Assembly: GCA_949752745.1 (NCBI GenBank)
Contig: OX457031.1
Coordinates: forward strand, 26,070,081 to 26,134,080
DNA from: Protula sp. h YS-2021
Taxonomy: Eukaryota > Annelida > Polychaeta > Sabellida > Serpulidae
DNA: 64,000 nucleotides
Direction: 5' to 3'
Below are positions 12,276 through 53,000 of the stretch, one piece after another. Each line of letters starts with the position of its first letter. Within the stretch, counting starts at the first letter, position 1. The translations under genes and the position numbers were made by a program. The notes under the pieces were generated by a model. The model worked only from the letters and a program-made list of their open reading frames with translations. It was not told where the DNA came from and made no database searches.

Positions 12276-12449
12276 AATCATTTTTTTTATTTTTTATCTC
12301 TGAAAACGTCGTAAATGTCAAAATATGACGTCGTATAGACTTAGATGTATGTAATTTCCCCCGATGGGTAGTCTTGTTTTATGTTATGGGTGTCATACGG
12401 TTGGTGTAATGAGCCTCATAAAATGGAAGGGTTGATAATTCATCACGAA

Positions 12450-12710
12450 GAGCCCTTTCGAAAAGTGTAAAGTTGTAAGCAAGTTCTCGGTCTGGTTGCA
12501 CGGTGACGACTTTTGAACGGGGTATGCACGCTGAATCCCATGCCGATATCCATTCCGAGAAAATTTGTGTTTATTATGGTGTTTTCTACCAGCAGATTTC
12601 GGGAAATGGTATTGGCACGGGATTGGGAGTGAAAACATCCCTTTCGAAAAGTGTAAAGATGTAAGCAAGTTCTCGGTCTGGTTGCACGGTGACGACTTTT
12701 GAACGGGCTC
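12450..12710. repeat. Two copies of a 70-bp block flanking the satellite
   Basis: CCCTTTCGAAAAGTGTAAAG followed by GTAAGCAAGTTCTCGGTCTG and GGTGACGACTTTTGAACGGG occurs at about 12451-12523 and again at about 12641-12708, 190 bp apart. The second copy passes directly into the 101-bp satellite, which suggests that it belonged to the ancestral unit. Confidence 0.75.
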
Positions 12711-13876
12711 TCTGCATGCCCTCTGACCATGCAACGGGCCCGTTTCATACCTCCCACCCATGCAGATGTTGTTTCCAATTTTTCTTTTTGAGCTTTACAT
12801 TGGAAAGGCTCTCTGCATGTCCTATGACCATACAACGGGCCTGTTTCATACCTCCCACCCATGCAGATGTTGTTTCCAATGTTTCTTTTTGAGCTTTACA
12901 TTGGAAAGACTCTCTGCATGCCCTCTGACCATGCAACGGGCCCGTTTCATACCTCCCACCCATGCAGATGTTGTTTCCAATTTTTCTTTTTGAGCTTTAC
13001 ATTGGAAAGGCTCTCTGCATGTCCTATGACCATGCAACGGGCCTGTTTCATACCTCCCACCCATGCAGATGTTGTTTCCAATGTTTCTTTTTGAGCTTTA
13101 CATTTGAAAGGCTCTCTGCATGCCCTCTGACCATGCAACGGGCCCGTTTTATACCTCCCACCCATGCAGATGTTGTTTCCAATGTTTCTTTTTGAGCTTT
13201 ACATTGGAAAGACTCTCTGCATGCCCTCTGACCATGCAACGGGCCCGTTTCATGCCTCCCACCCATGCAGATGTTGTTTCCAATTTTTCTTTTTGAGCTT
13301 TACATTGGAAAGGCTCTCTGCATGTCCTATGACCATGCAACGGGCCTGTTTCATACCTCCCACCCATGCAGATGTTGTTTCCAATGTTTCTTTTTGAGCT
13401 TTACATTTGAAAGGCTCTCTGCATGCCCTCTGACCATGCAACGGGCCCGTTTTATACCTCCCACCCATGCAGATGTTGTTTCCAATGTTTCTTTTTGAGC
13501 TTTACATTGGAAAGACTCTCTGCATGCCCTCTGACCATGCAACGGGCCCGTTTCATGCCTCCCACCCATGCAGATGTTGTTTCCAATTTTTTCTTTTTGA
13601 GCTTTTCATTGGAAAGGCTCTCTGCATGCCCTCTGACCATGCAACGGGCCTGTTTCATACCTCCCACCCATGCAGATGTTGTTTCCAATTTTTCTTTTTG
13701 AGCTTTACATTGGAAAGGCTCTCTGCATGCCCTCTGACCATGCAACGGGCCCGTTTCATAACTCCCACCCATGCAGATGTTGTTTCCAATGTTTCTTTTT
13801 GAGCTTTTCATTGGAAATGCTCTCTGCATGCCCTCTATCCATGCAACGGGCCTGTTTCATACCTCCGACCCGTGCA
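12690..13876. repeat. 101-bp satellite, 11 units, with 303-bp higher-order period
   Basis: Units start with ATGCAGATGTTGTTTCCAAT at 12760, 12861, 12962, 13063, 13164, 13265, 13366, 13467, 13568, 13670 and 13771. They share TTTTTGAGCTTTACATTGGA, CTCTCTGCATG, CATGCAACGGGC and CATACCTCCCACCC. Variant bases define an order A-B-A-C-B'-A-C-B'-D-E-F: the trimer A-C-B' occurs twice (12962-13567). Staggered frames on both strands (72-139 codons) are satellite artefacts. A more diverged relative with palindromic GAAACGGGCCCGTTTC lies at 14000-14100. Confidence 0.95.
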
Positions 13877-14208
13877 GAATTATAATGCAAACTGTTCTAT
13901 TTTTTAATTTAGTACAATTTTCTTCAAAAAGTTTCTTTTTTCAAATTTATAGGCATGCGGAAACAATTTCTTCATAGAAAGGTTAAAAGCACAGCTTAGA
14001 TTGGAAAGGCTATCTTCATGCCTCGTACCCATGAAACGGGCCCGTTTCACGCCTTGTGGCCGTGAAACAGGCCCGTTGCATGGATATGGTGAAAGCATGC
14101 AACAAGCGCGTCTGCGTTTTCTCCCCTTGTTCGATGCTCTGCAAAATTTCACACCCGGTTTCATTAGACAGTCTGTTCTGTTTTGAGAACATGCCCACTA
14201 CGTTCAAT

Positions 14209-14351
14209 GCTTGTCATCGCGACTGCGCTCTCGACTGGTTCCTCTGCCTTAACAGAGCCAGTGGCACGTTCTTCTGCTTCTCAGCTGTGAAGATGTACCA
14301 CCAGGTGGATACGGGCAGTCCCAGTCTCCTCAGCATTTTAGTCATGGGTTT
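14209..14351 (-). pseudogene. Unidentified short coding-like fragment
   Basis: On the minus strand a frame opens with MTKMLRRLGLPVSTWWYIF and runs about 45 codons (rich in K, R and Q) to a TGA. Composition is protein-like and differs from surrounding frames, but I do not recognise the family. It adjoins the satellite edge and may be part of a degraded mobile element. Confidence 0.2.
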
Positions 14352-14594
14352 TTAAGTTAAAGTTTAAGAATAAAACACAGATACAATTGACGACATTTTA
14401 ATTATATTTTCTAGTCTACATCCAGTTAACAACGTAGCTGATAATTAAACATTTTAAACATAATTACGTTGTACAATACATAGAATATTAAATTGACCCT
14501 ACGCTTTACTGTCGCTGTGGCGATCACTGATAGATAAGGCGAATCTAAACAAAGCGTCGGCCGGTCTTATAATGGGCTACAATGGTAAACTTTC

Positions 14595-14865
14595 AATGTC
14601 CACTTCTAACTATAAAATGATAATAGGATGAGCTGGACCGACTAGACATCCCACATTATGTCTATGCCAAATTTGGTCGTCCTAGCTTTAGCCGTCGCGG
14701 AAGAGTTCGGGTGACAGGAGTATTTAATGTCCATTTTTGCATCTAAAATGTTAATGAATTTAAAAAAAAAAATGAGCTGGACCAACTGGAAATGCTACAT
14801 TATGTCTCTGCCAAATCTACTTGTCCTAGCACTAGCCGTCTTGGAGGGGTTTGCGTGACAAGGTT
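14595..14865. repeat. Two tandem copies of a roughly 140-bp repeat
   Basis: Both copies contain AATGTCCA(T/C)TT, ATGAGCTGGACC, ACATTATGTCT(A/C)TGCCAAAT, a GTCCTAGC phrase and AGCCGTC, ending GTGACA(G)GG. A third, diverged copy lies at about 57610-57735 (CTCAATGTCCATTTTTGCAT, GGCGAAAAAAGGAAT). Confidence 0.65.
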
Positions 14866-15279
14866 TTGGCGAAAAAAGGGATTCATATGGATACATTTTA
14901 CTGAATCGTTAAGAATTCAATGAAAAAGGGATTGAAAAATCCCCAAATGTAGGCATGGTCAGTTATGCTTAAGCTTACACCTCATAAAACGAGATCTATA
15001 TTGTAAGAGCACGTTAGTTACCACTGATTTTTGTCCGGGCGAAAAAAAGATTTTTTGGCGTTTCAAGGGCCTGTGGTAGGTTTTTTGCCACATTCCCATA
15101 GTCGGACCGTCCCATCTTCGGACCGTCATCAGACGGTGTACGGACGGTCCAGAGAATCCTTATGGTCTTTGAACAGTGAAGGCTAGGGTCTGGCCTCGGA
15201 CAGTACTTGGTTACCATGGTTAGTCATCGTCTCTTCCCGGCACTTTCCGTAACAGACGAGACGGTGTTGTTGCCGATTT

Positions 15280-15420
15280 TACTCTCCTGCCACCCTAACG
15301 CCCCTGGTTGGCATCAGGCACTGTGGATGCAGCATATCCCCTGCCACCCCATCACGTGACGACGACAGGGGTGGCATCAGGCACTGTGGACGCAGATGAC
15401 GCCAGGGGTGATATGGGAAC
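15280..15420. repeat. Short direct repeat of GGCATCAGGCACTGTGGA
   Basis: GGCATCAGGCACTGTGGATG and GGCATCAGGCACTGTGGACG occur 65 bp apart, each beside CCTGCCACCC or its complement GGGGTGGCA. This is local inverted and direct repetition with no coding meaning seen. Confidence 0.5.
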
Positions 15421-15879
15421 TTAGTCGTTTTCAACCTCTTAAAATCTCTTCTCTCATCCCTTTCTAAAACATGATGCACATTGCTTTTTATCCCTTTGTA
15501 TCCCCCCTCCAAATACGTTTATCACAAGATATTCGCGCTTTTTTCCACAAAACATATATACAAATACATATGCCTATTCATACAATTTTGCTTAAAAAAA
15601 GAAAGAAACGAAATTTATCTTTTTGGCAAGAGAGAGGGGGTTGGGTGGCACTGAGGACTCAAGTTTTTTTCATGTCAAATTTTAGAATAGGTCATTTTGA
15701 TAGTGGAAATAAGCCAATATAACTACAAAAATGATACTTTTCGAAAAAAAGTTTGGCGATGAAAACCGGTTGGTGGCATTGAGGGCACGGTGGTGACACT
15801 GAGGACCCAATTTTTTTCTTCCCAAATGTTAAATTAAGTCACTGTTGGTGAAAATAAACCATTATAACACTAACGAAAA

Positions 15880-16250
15880 CTAGCGTTTTATTTAAATGGG
15901 TTCCTTTTCAGTCATTACCTTTATCGCAATAAAAACATTTTTTGCGGCAGTAAGAACGGTCATATCCCGCCATCCACCATCGACCATTACGAATAAGAGA
16001 ATCCTCTGGTATTACGTCACTGATGACATGGGGAATTCCCTTACAGCCCCACAAAAGTGCTTAAAAACTCACCCAGGCTTGTTATGGGACAGATGGGTGG
16101 AGAAAAGGCTAAAAGTTGAGAACCAGAATTACGCTTTTGCTTGTAAGAGCTCGATTTACGAAATACTCCTACTATTTATTTTCGTAAAACGCTCTTTGAC
16201 GAGTAAAAGCGTAATTCGCTTTCTCTACTTTTATATGGGTTTCTAAGAAC
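15880..16250. mobile_element. MITE, AGTAAAAGCGTAATTCGC family, copy 1
   Basis: The right part carries AGAATTACGCTTTTGCTTGT then GACGAGTAAAAGCGTAATTC, facing each other around an AT-rich centre. The left part, ATGGGTTCCTTTTCAGT then ATTACGTCACTGATGACAT and GGGGAATTCCCTTACAG, matches the bodies of related copies at 18575-18750, 22990-23345, 28140-28345 and 54955-55140. No coding capacity. Confidence 0.6.
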
Positions 16251-16379
16251 CCCGCAATTTTGGAACCACACCTAGGTAAGAGGCATATAGGAAGTTAGTC
16301 TTTTAACTCTTCTAAGCACAGAAAAGTATCGCCAGGAGACGAGGCTTCGTCTCCCGGCAGTACTTTTGCTGGCTGCTAC

Positions 16380-16870
16380 CTACACTGCTGTGTGAGCTGC
16401 CATTCCGGTTTGCTGTGCCGTCATGGCTTGGATCTCTTGGCTAGGGTTGACTTCATCTGGGAACCTAATCTGGACTGCTCTGATGGAATGCGTCGTGACT
16501 TCTTGCTTCGCTGGCTGGCGGAAAGAAGCACGGGACTTCTTGGACACTAGGGCAAAGTCCTGGAACAATGTAGGGCTCTCTTTATTTACTCTTTTCACCT
16601 CCGTACGGGGGGCAGTTTCTTCTCGCCGGGGATGAGAGCGTGGCGTATGTCCCGTAGAACTTTGACACTGAACCAACATCCGCATTGACAGTGGCTTCAC
16701 TAGTGGCTAGCGCTACAAATGAGTCTAGATGAGGCTGTTTGAGACGTCATTCTAATGGGGGAATCTCCAATCTCCAGACTTGACATGCCATAGGTCACAT
16801 GAGCAAGACGGGATATTTCCTTCACAGCGCCTCTAAATAGAACGACTTCAGGGGCTATGGTAGAAGATGC
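16380..16870 (-). pseudogene. DIRS-like retrotransposon gag fragment
   Basis: Read on the minus strand, this contains VKRVNKESPTLFQDFALVSK, matching IERVNQESRSLSQDYALMSR in the longer gag at 25184-25636. The 16330-16380 text GTATCGCCAGGAGACGAG followed by CTACC(T)ACACTGCTGT parallels 25107-25175. Further upstream on the minus strand (16690-16870), MTSQTASSRL-like text matches MTSQAAPSQQ of the longer copy. Stops and frameshifts make it a pseudogene; the N-terminal zinc-motif region and polymerase are absent. Identification rests on within-window similarity plus the family call at 25184-27354. Confidence 0.6.
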
Positions 16871-17819
16871 AACCGGGGGGGGGTTACGTCATTCCCAGGT
16901 AATGAGAGTTGGGGGGACAGGGGGTCCTGGTGGCGTGTCGTCCCAGGTTTCGCTACAAACGCTGACTGCGACCTGTTAAGCATGCACAGCCCACTTCGCG
17001 TAGAGGAAAATTGAAGAGCGATGGCAGAAATATAGAAAAAATGAAGCCGGGGGTGAACTAGCCTAGGGGGTGAAATAGCCGGGGTGAGGCAGCCGAGGTG
17101 AAATAGGCGGGGGTGAGACAGCCTAGACTCGCCTCCGCACCCACCACGTGAATCTTTCACCTTTTGTAGGAGTTCTTGTAATGACACTCACACGCTGCCC
17201 TCTGGTGTAAGACTGGGGGAAGGGAGTTCTTACTCTTGTTGCTGTTATGCTTAACGTTTCCTGAACCCTGTGCCGCTTTATTTCGTTTTGATTTTGTGAT
17301 CGTAAAGGTGTTTTAATTGACGCGAAATTGGATAATCTTTTTATTAGAATAACAAAGATGGCCGAAAATGTGTAGATCCGTTCGAGACGGGCTAAAAGCT
17401 CTCTTGCCACACCGGGGCTCTGGTGCCACCCCGGTTCAATACTCTGCCATTTTGCTTGGTGTTGTGCCTCTCATTGTCTTTCTATCTGAGGTTCGGAGAA
17501 AACTCTGGAAATAAGAAATGTTCAAGTTCTATAATTTTAACTCAGCTTACTTAATATAGCATGGTTAGAGTACTTTTGTGAGCACTTGAGTGGCAGTTCT
17601 CTGATGTGCTAGTATTTTGTGTCGCATAAATCCTTTTGATTTACGATCTAATTGTCAGTAAATAATAAAGATTTTATTATTTTACAATCTCCATCGCGTT
17701 GAACGTCCCAGGCCAGGTATCCATCAAGTGGGAGGCAGGAGGGAGATGGTTAACGACACTCTTGGTCAATTAGTCTGTTAGCCTACTTTTGCAACAGACT
17801 TTTATTAGCACAGTTTACG

Positions 17820-18290
17820 TTACACGTAAAAATGACTCTCCTGCTACAGTTTTGATCTTATGTCATTTATTTTCGGTATGACGCATCTTTAGAGGGTCGT
17901 GCGTACGGCTAGTGATTTTTAGTCGATTTACAAAACCTCAGACTGTATCTCCTCCTACAGTATTTATTCGATCTCATTTTTTGGGTATGAGGTATTTCCA
18001 GGTTTTGCATTGCATACGGCTTGTGCTTTTGGAGTTGATCGGAGAATTTTTAAATTGTTTGGGTATTTTTGAAGAAACAATTGTTCAAAATTCCTCTTTT
18101 TCTAGAGTTTTGATCCTATTTTATTTATTTTTTGTATGAGGCATCCATATTTGATCGTGCCTACGGCTTATGCTTTTTGAGATGATCGAAAACTTTTGCA
18201 GAAAAAACTTCAAAAAGCATTTTCTCCTACAGTTTTGAGGTGATTTTTTTTTGTGTGAGTCGTGCGTATGGCTTGGACTTCTTTTTATCA
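17820..18290. repeat. Four degenerate tandem units, CTCCTACAGTTTTGATC type
   Basis: Units near 17840, 17950, 18093 and 18220 share TCCTACAG(T)TTTGATC, CATTTATTTTT.GGTATGAGGC and GTGCGTACGGCTTGTG. Spacing is about 110-140 bp. The units are diverged, so the array is old. The 75-codon frame at 17912 is not supported as a gene. Confidence 0.55.
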
Positions 18291-18574
18291 TCTGGTCTCT
18301 ATATCCCTGGACATATATATGTACCCCCTCTCCGAAATTTTGATGAAAGTAAAATGCATATCAAAGTAACAGTTTTATCATTGTTTTTTTTTTTATTTCA
18401 GACATCCTAGGTCTTATCGCTTTCCTTAAGCTGGGATTTTGTCCTTGGACAAACCCTTCCCTTTGTGATGCAGTCTTTATTTTATTATTCCATTGCATGT
18501 GATCTCTATTCGGGAGTGTTCCCCCGACCTAACTTTTGAAAGAATTGGAAGAGCTTTGTTAGGAGTTTTGTTTA

Positions 18575-18750
18575 GTAAACGAGACCTTACGAGTAAAAGC
18601 GTAATTCGCGCTCTCCGCTTTTAGCGACCCTTGGAAGCTTAAAGAGAATGCCGTATGTCGTCAGTGACGTAATACCAGAGAAATCCATCTAAAAATGGAA
18701 AACGCGAATTACGCTTTTACCCGTAACAGCTCGTTTTAACAAAATCAAAC
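18575..18750. mobile_element. MITE, AGTAAAAGCGTAATTCGC family, copy 2
   Basis: TTACGAGTAAAAGCGTAATT at 18588 faces GAATTACGCTTTTACCCGTA at 18703. The interior holds CGTCAGTGACGTAATACCAG, the inverted form of the body in copy 1. Length is about 175 bp. Confidence 0.7.
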
Positions 18751-19670
18751 GTTAGTTTAATTCTCCACTTAATTTTTATAATTGATCTTTGTTCAGTTTG
18801 AATGAGGCATTTTATAGTCCACTGAAAAAGCGCCCTTAGATTAGAGGCTAAGTTTACTCAGTTTTGATTGTGCGTGTCACTACCGGTAGAAACATCTTGT
18901 CAAAAAGATATACTGAAAATATTGAAAATATACCGCAAATATGCCGTTACTAAACAGGAGAAGAATAAAATGACAGTAAAGAAACCGCAACAATTACACA
19001 GTTTTCTGCAGTACTTTTACAGTTTGTTTCCAAGTCGACTGCAGAAGACTGCAAAACGACCGCATATCCAGTGACTTTTACACATTATACCTGTAAAAGT
19101 ACACTGCATTCAACTGCAGGGTTACAGATGAGGGACTTTTAAAAACCTGGTACCGAATAAATACCGTGAACTGAGGCATTTTGTAGAATCTACAAAAAAA
19201 TACGGCATTTGTACCGAATTTTATTCAGATCTTCTCGTCTCACCTGCCGTTCTGCCACAGATGATTTAATTAACACATGCTGGAGCACACGTGTACCGAA
19301 AGTGACTGCAATGTTTTGAATAAATCTAATATCGTAAGAATTTACTTCACCTTTGACGATTAGACATGAATTCCGCGATAGAAAGTCAGATATTCAAACA
19401 AGCATATCAAATATAACAAATCTATTTATTTGAAGTTATTGATGCGTTGACACAAAAGAAGTCAGCCAACTTAAAAAAAATCAGCAACAATTCAAGACAG
19501 ACCCTTTAAATTGCTTAAGCTTTGTAGTCTTTGCTGTCTTCACCTTGGAAAGTAGAGGTTAAGTATTTTTCTCAAATTTTGATAATTTTGATAATTTTGA
19601 TGAGTTCAACATTTTCAATAGGGCAGGTGGTCTTAGCGCTATCAATTGAATTTTGTTTATATCTGTTACA

Positions 19671-19780
19671 GGGTATCTTTAATTTCAGGGTAAGTATACT
19701 TACACTACTCACTGACATGGTCAGGGTAAGTATACTTACACTGAAAATTAGGCGTGAAAGAATTAAAGATACCCTGAAAT
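19671..19780. repeat. Small inverted repeat with duplicated GTAAGTATACTTAC palindrome
   Basis: GGGTATCTTTAATTTCAGGG at 19671-19690 is inverted at 19759-19780 (AATTAAAGATACCCTGAAAT). Inside, the perfect 14-bp palindrome GTAAGTATACTTAC occurs twice, about 40 bp apart. This could be a mini-foldback element. No coding capacity. Confidence 0.6.
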
Positions 19781-20034
19781 GAATGTTTAACATCGTGATG
19801 AGCATACCCTAACCAATAGTGCTTTTAAATTGCAATTGTACTTAAACGGTCGGAACATATGCTGTAATTATCATATCACAGGTGGTTTATTGTAAGTAGA
19901 CACCCATTGAAGGCAAGTTACTGTAAATTGCAATTATACATAAAGATCCTCAGATGATCTGCAATGTATGGAACCGGAGTTGAGCTTTTCGTTCACTTCC
20001 CAGTGCTGCTCCGGTGCTTGACGGATTACATTTT

Positions 20035-20400
20035 CACTATATAAACCCCTCAAAATTTTAGTTGCACCAAACCAAGTCTCTTGCGACAATGGGTGACTCC
20101 TAAGAAAATCGCTTTAAAGAGGAACTTTTAGCGTTCTATTCGTCCAAGAAAGATCAGAAAAAAATCTGCTTCTTACGAAGAACGACTATGAGAATTTCAT
20201 AACTGAAATTCTCGAGGCGAAAGCGGCTAATCCAAAAAATGACAGACAACGACTCGTGCTTAAAAAGTACGATGGCCTTGTCTATGGAGATGGGGAAAAA
20301 GTGATCAAAAACAAAATTGAAAGAGCAAATTTAGATATCAAAGATCAACAAACTGGACCCTAGGTCTGAAGTTTGTCCAGTTTCAAAAGAAGTACAGCTG
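20035..20400 (+). pseudogene. Degenerate KRBA2-like / integrase-transposon N-terminal fragment
   Basis: A TATA-like CTATATAAACC at about 20038 precedes ATG 20089. The frame reads MGDS, a stop, then ENRFKEELLAFYSSKKDQKK. After a frameshift it continues NDYENFITEILEAKAA, KNDRQRLVLKKYDGLVYGDG and EKVIKNKIE before another stop. The plan (short acidic start, FYxxKK, YExFIxEIxEAK, KKYDxLxxGDxEKVI) resembles N-termini of KRAB-A domain 2-like proteins, which in invertebrates are mostly Ginger-type transposon or retroelement integrases. The family match is from memory; the disruptions are directly visible. Confidence 0.35.
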
Positions 20401-20700
20401 TCATTCTGGGATTCGATGCTCTAAATTTTCGGCGCTTTTTGATTCTGATTCAAAAGTTCTTGGACTAGCTTCATCCAATTATCCAAGCAAAATTATTGAA
20501 AGGCTCGACAGCGAAACATATATACATCTAGCTGAAAAAAAGAACAGAGAAAAAAACCCACAAATTATAATAGATAATAATAATAATAACATTAATAAAA
20601 TAACGATTTGTTTGTTTGTTTTGTTTGTTTGTTTGTTTGTGTTTTTTTTTTTTGCGTTTTAGGTAACAGCGAATAACTGAAGTTATAAAGGGATGCTATA

Positions 20701-49777
<29,077 letters not shown>

Positions 49778-50008
49778 TTTCGAGAGACATAGAAAGCTGG
49801 AACTTCGCTGGAATGGACATGGACATTGTTTCTTCTGAATTGTTGATTTTTATAGTGTGTTTTACAATGTATTTTATAGTTCACAGTGTATTTTGAACGG
49901 TGTTATTTTAGCAATGTCGACACTTGTATTTCCTTTGGTAGTCTTCCTTGCTGTTGTGTACTTTTAGAATGTTTTCCTTCTTGCTTCAGCAAACACTATC
50001 GCAAACAT

Positions 50009-50014
50009 AATAAA
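50009..50014 (+). terminator. Poly(A) signal AATAAA of the SVEP1-like gene
   Basis: AATAAA lies 232 nt after the stop codon, followed by AT-rich sequence. It is the first canonical hexamer after the stop, giving a plausible 3' UTR of about 250 nt. Confidence 0.6.
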
Positions 50015-50039
50015 TATTAAAATGTCATAATGTGGACAC

Positions 50040-53000
50040 CAAACATTTACAGTTTCGAAGGGACTGATTGATTGATTGATTCTTTAAAAATTAAGTGATC
50101 ACTATAGAAAGGAAAGATATGAAGAAAAAGCTCTTAAAAAGAATGAAAGATGGAGTAGCTATTCCTTTAAGAAATCAGCAGAGTGTCTGATTCAAATAAG
50201 TAAAGTAAGGATATTACAAACATTTATGTTACAATAGGTATGTAAAAATTACAAGGATTATTTAAAAGCTACCTATGCTTCGTAAAATTACAAAAATTGT
50301 TTTTAATTGAAAACTAAAAAAAGAAAGTTTTAATACTTTAACATTTTCAAGTTTTAGAGCATGGACGGAAGTAGCACAGTAAAAAAGAATAAGCCGTCTA
50401 CTAGATAAAGGAAAAGCTATCTTAGCTGGCTATTTAGGCTTGCTGTGAGTAATTAATATAGGACTGCTTACCTGGTAAAAAACCACTACAAAACGAATTT
50501 CACTACCATTCTAACAGAAATAGGTCAATAGGTCAATGGTAAATGCATTGCCATAGAAACTTTTAGTGACGTTAGAAATATAAAAAAGTTACTTTTATGT
50601 ATTTGAAAGGATTTATTACACAATAACCCAAAGCAACAGGATATCTCTTGTCTTTGGACTAGAAAATAGGTTTTTACAAAAATATAGGTCCTTAATGGAG
50701 GATATATGTTTATAGAGGTTTGATATGGTAGACATGTAGCTGCATTAAAAAGTTAAATGAAATCAAATTGTTTTATTTCAGTGCATTTCAAACCCTTCTA
50801 GGTCTTGAAGTAGCAGCAAAAATTAAATACGAAAAAGTTCATTTTAACATTTTGCATTAAACTTAAATTTTACTTATTGCTTTTATCAAACAATATTTGA
50901 TTTATTGCACAGCAGGGCCGTCTGTTAAGACCTTACACATTCTCATAAAATCATAGGTCTCTGCTGTGGTATTCACAAAAGTTAGCTACACAGCTAACTG
51001 CACCCATAGCAGTTAAAATCAAATGATTTAGCTACATCACGCAAACAATGTTTAGACTGACTGATCTAAAAGCATTTGCACTGCCATTAGATAACGTGAT
51101 GTTTCAGAAATTGACTTAAAATAGTAGAATACCTTCAGGCCATCACTATGAAAACGCGTTGAGTGACAGTGAAGCTGTCACCTACTTGGCATCATCTTCC
51201 ATATTCGCTTGACAATCAGCAATTTCTTTTGAGGTTGCAGCAAGAAAATACAAACTTGTTATCCACTATCGTTTCAAGACAAGTTAAGGAGTAATGACTC
51301 AACATAATTAATAGCACAGGAATTATATACAGAAACACATTGACAAAAAACTACAAAACAGATGAAACAAACATACCGAAGTTAATCTATATGACAAACA
51401 AGACCCTATTTCGCAAAGGCGGAATATTAAATATTTGGCCAAAATATAATGCTTTTAAAATCAATTTCTCCCTTCCAGTAGAATTTCAAAAAAGTTTTCA
51501 ACCTGATTGTGGTTGATTTTTTCATTGCGGACATGCAATTTATTTCCAGATTCCGTAAACTTCTTAAGAAGCCCCTCTGATCCTTACCAAGAATTATGCG
51601 TAACTAAAGCTGATTTTCGTATTCACACATCGTTCTTATAAAACCAACACAAGCATGCCACTATCAAATACACACCATTTATAAAATGCGCGGTGTGGGT
51701 GTTAGCACATGCGATTGGCTCGTGCAGATGCTCCAGTCCTTATACGTTGTTTTTGGTGATAACATATTATTTTTTCTTTTGTCTTTTTTTTCATTTATTT
51801 TATTTTTTACTTTGCGTTTTGATCATGAAAATAAAAGAAAAGTTGAAAGGAAACTGTGACAGATGCAGATCCAATACTGCATATCTGAGAAATTTGGTGA
51901 CATTGGGGCTAGTATGTCCAGAGGAGTACTAACGGCAACATGATGGACCAGTAAAGAGAAGAAACTAGGCTGTATAAATACATTCCGAATATTTAAAATT
52001 TCAGAACTATTTAAAAATTTTTGTTAAAAGTCATGACATTAAATGCAATATCAGTGTTGGATGACGGGTGGCGGTTGGGCGTGCAGAAACATAGTATACA
52101 TACGCTTATATACGGATATGGAAGTGCTTTGGAGAGACAGAATTTTGATCGCTGAGAGGACTTTATATTGCTGCTCCCTAAGCTGCATGCTGCTGCTTAT
52201 GAGTAAAACGTGAAAAACAGTCGACAACCACCTCGACGGTAGACACTTGGCCAGTGAGCACAAGCGCGTCATGCAGCCGCATGGCGAAACGGCAACAAGA
52301 TTCCTGTGGTGGACATCGTGAGTGTTCACTGTCCAGGATCTAGGGTGCTGAAAGTTTGCCAATCACAGCCCGAGTTTAGAAGGTTATTTCAGCCAATTAC
52401 AAACCAGGGAAAATTTCGATTCTTCTCCTAAAACAGTGATAGTTGTTCCGTAAGTTTTCCCAGTCGTAATTTTGAACTTCTTAGAAAATGCGTTTTCTAC
52501 ACAGAGGGAAAACGTATGCCACAGTTGTGTTACTTTCCTTACAGCACAGTTGCGTTACTTTTCCTTGTCCGTAAGTTTTCCCTTTGTTTTGATTGGCAGC
52601 TTTTTGTAATTACCTTATTGAACCTACATCGGATCTTCCCATAAAACTGCTCACACTTGTACAAAAACATGTACCCCTGAACTTTCCACCCGCAAGACAA
52701 AGTGCTAACGCGTGTTTCAGACATGCTTTAGTGGTCCTGAGGCACTGTTATGGTACTGAGGAAGAAACTGGTTAACTGAATTTGATTTTAGAAAACACAT
52801 TTATCTTGGTTATTGTTCAAGCATCACCCCTAATACCATCGCCACTCCTCCCGCCCCGAAACAAATAACTTCAATATTCTATGATGATATATCTATCTAA
52901 CGCTGTGAGAGAGGGTTTCGTAATAAATATGAAAACAGTTTCGGACATGTAACAGATGTAATAATTTGATCCTGCCTGGGGTAGTAGCCCCCTCTAACTT

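Noticed and set aside
12690..13876. Possible CRISPR-like regular array
   Set aside because: There are no short repeats with variable spacers; the whole 101-bp unit is repeated, and the genome is eukaryotic.
12393..13885. Many staggered 67-139 codon frames on both strands
   Set aside because: They repeat with a 101-bp period because the satellite happens to lack stops in those frames. There is no codon bias, start context or homologue.
51693..51932. 79-codon frame with a hydrophobic middle and CDRC motif
   Set aside because: The hydrophobic part comes from a T-rich tract, and there is no splice or promoter support.
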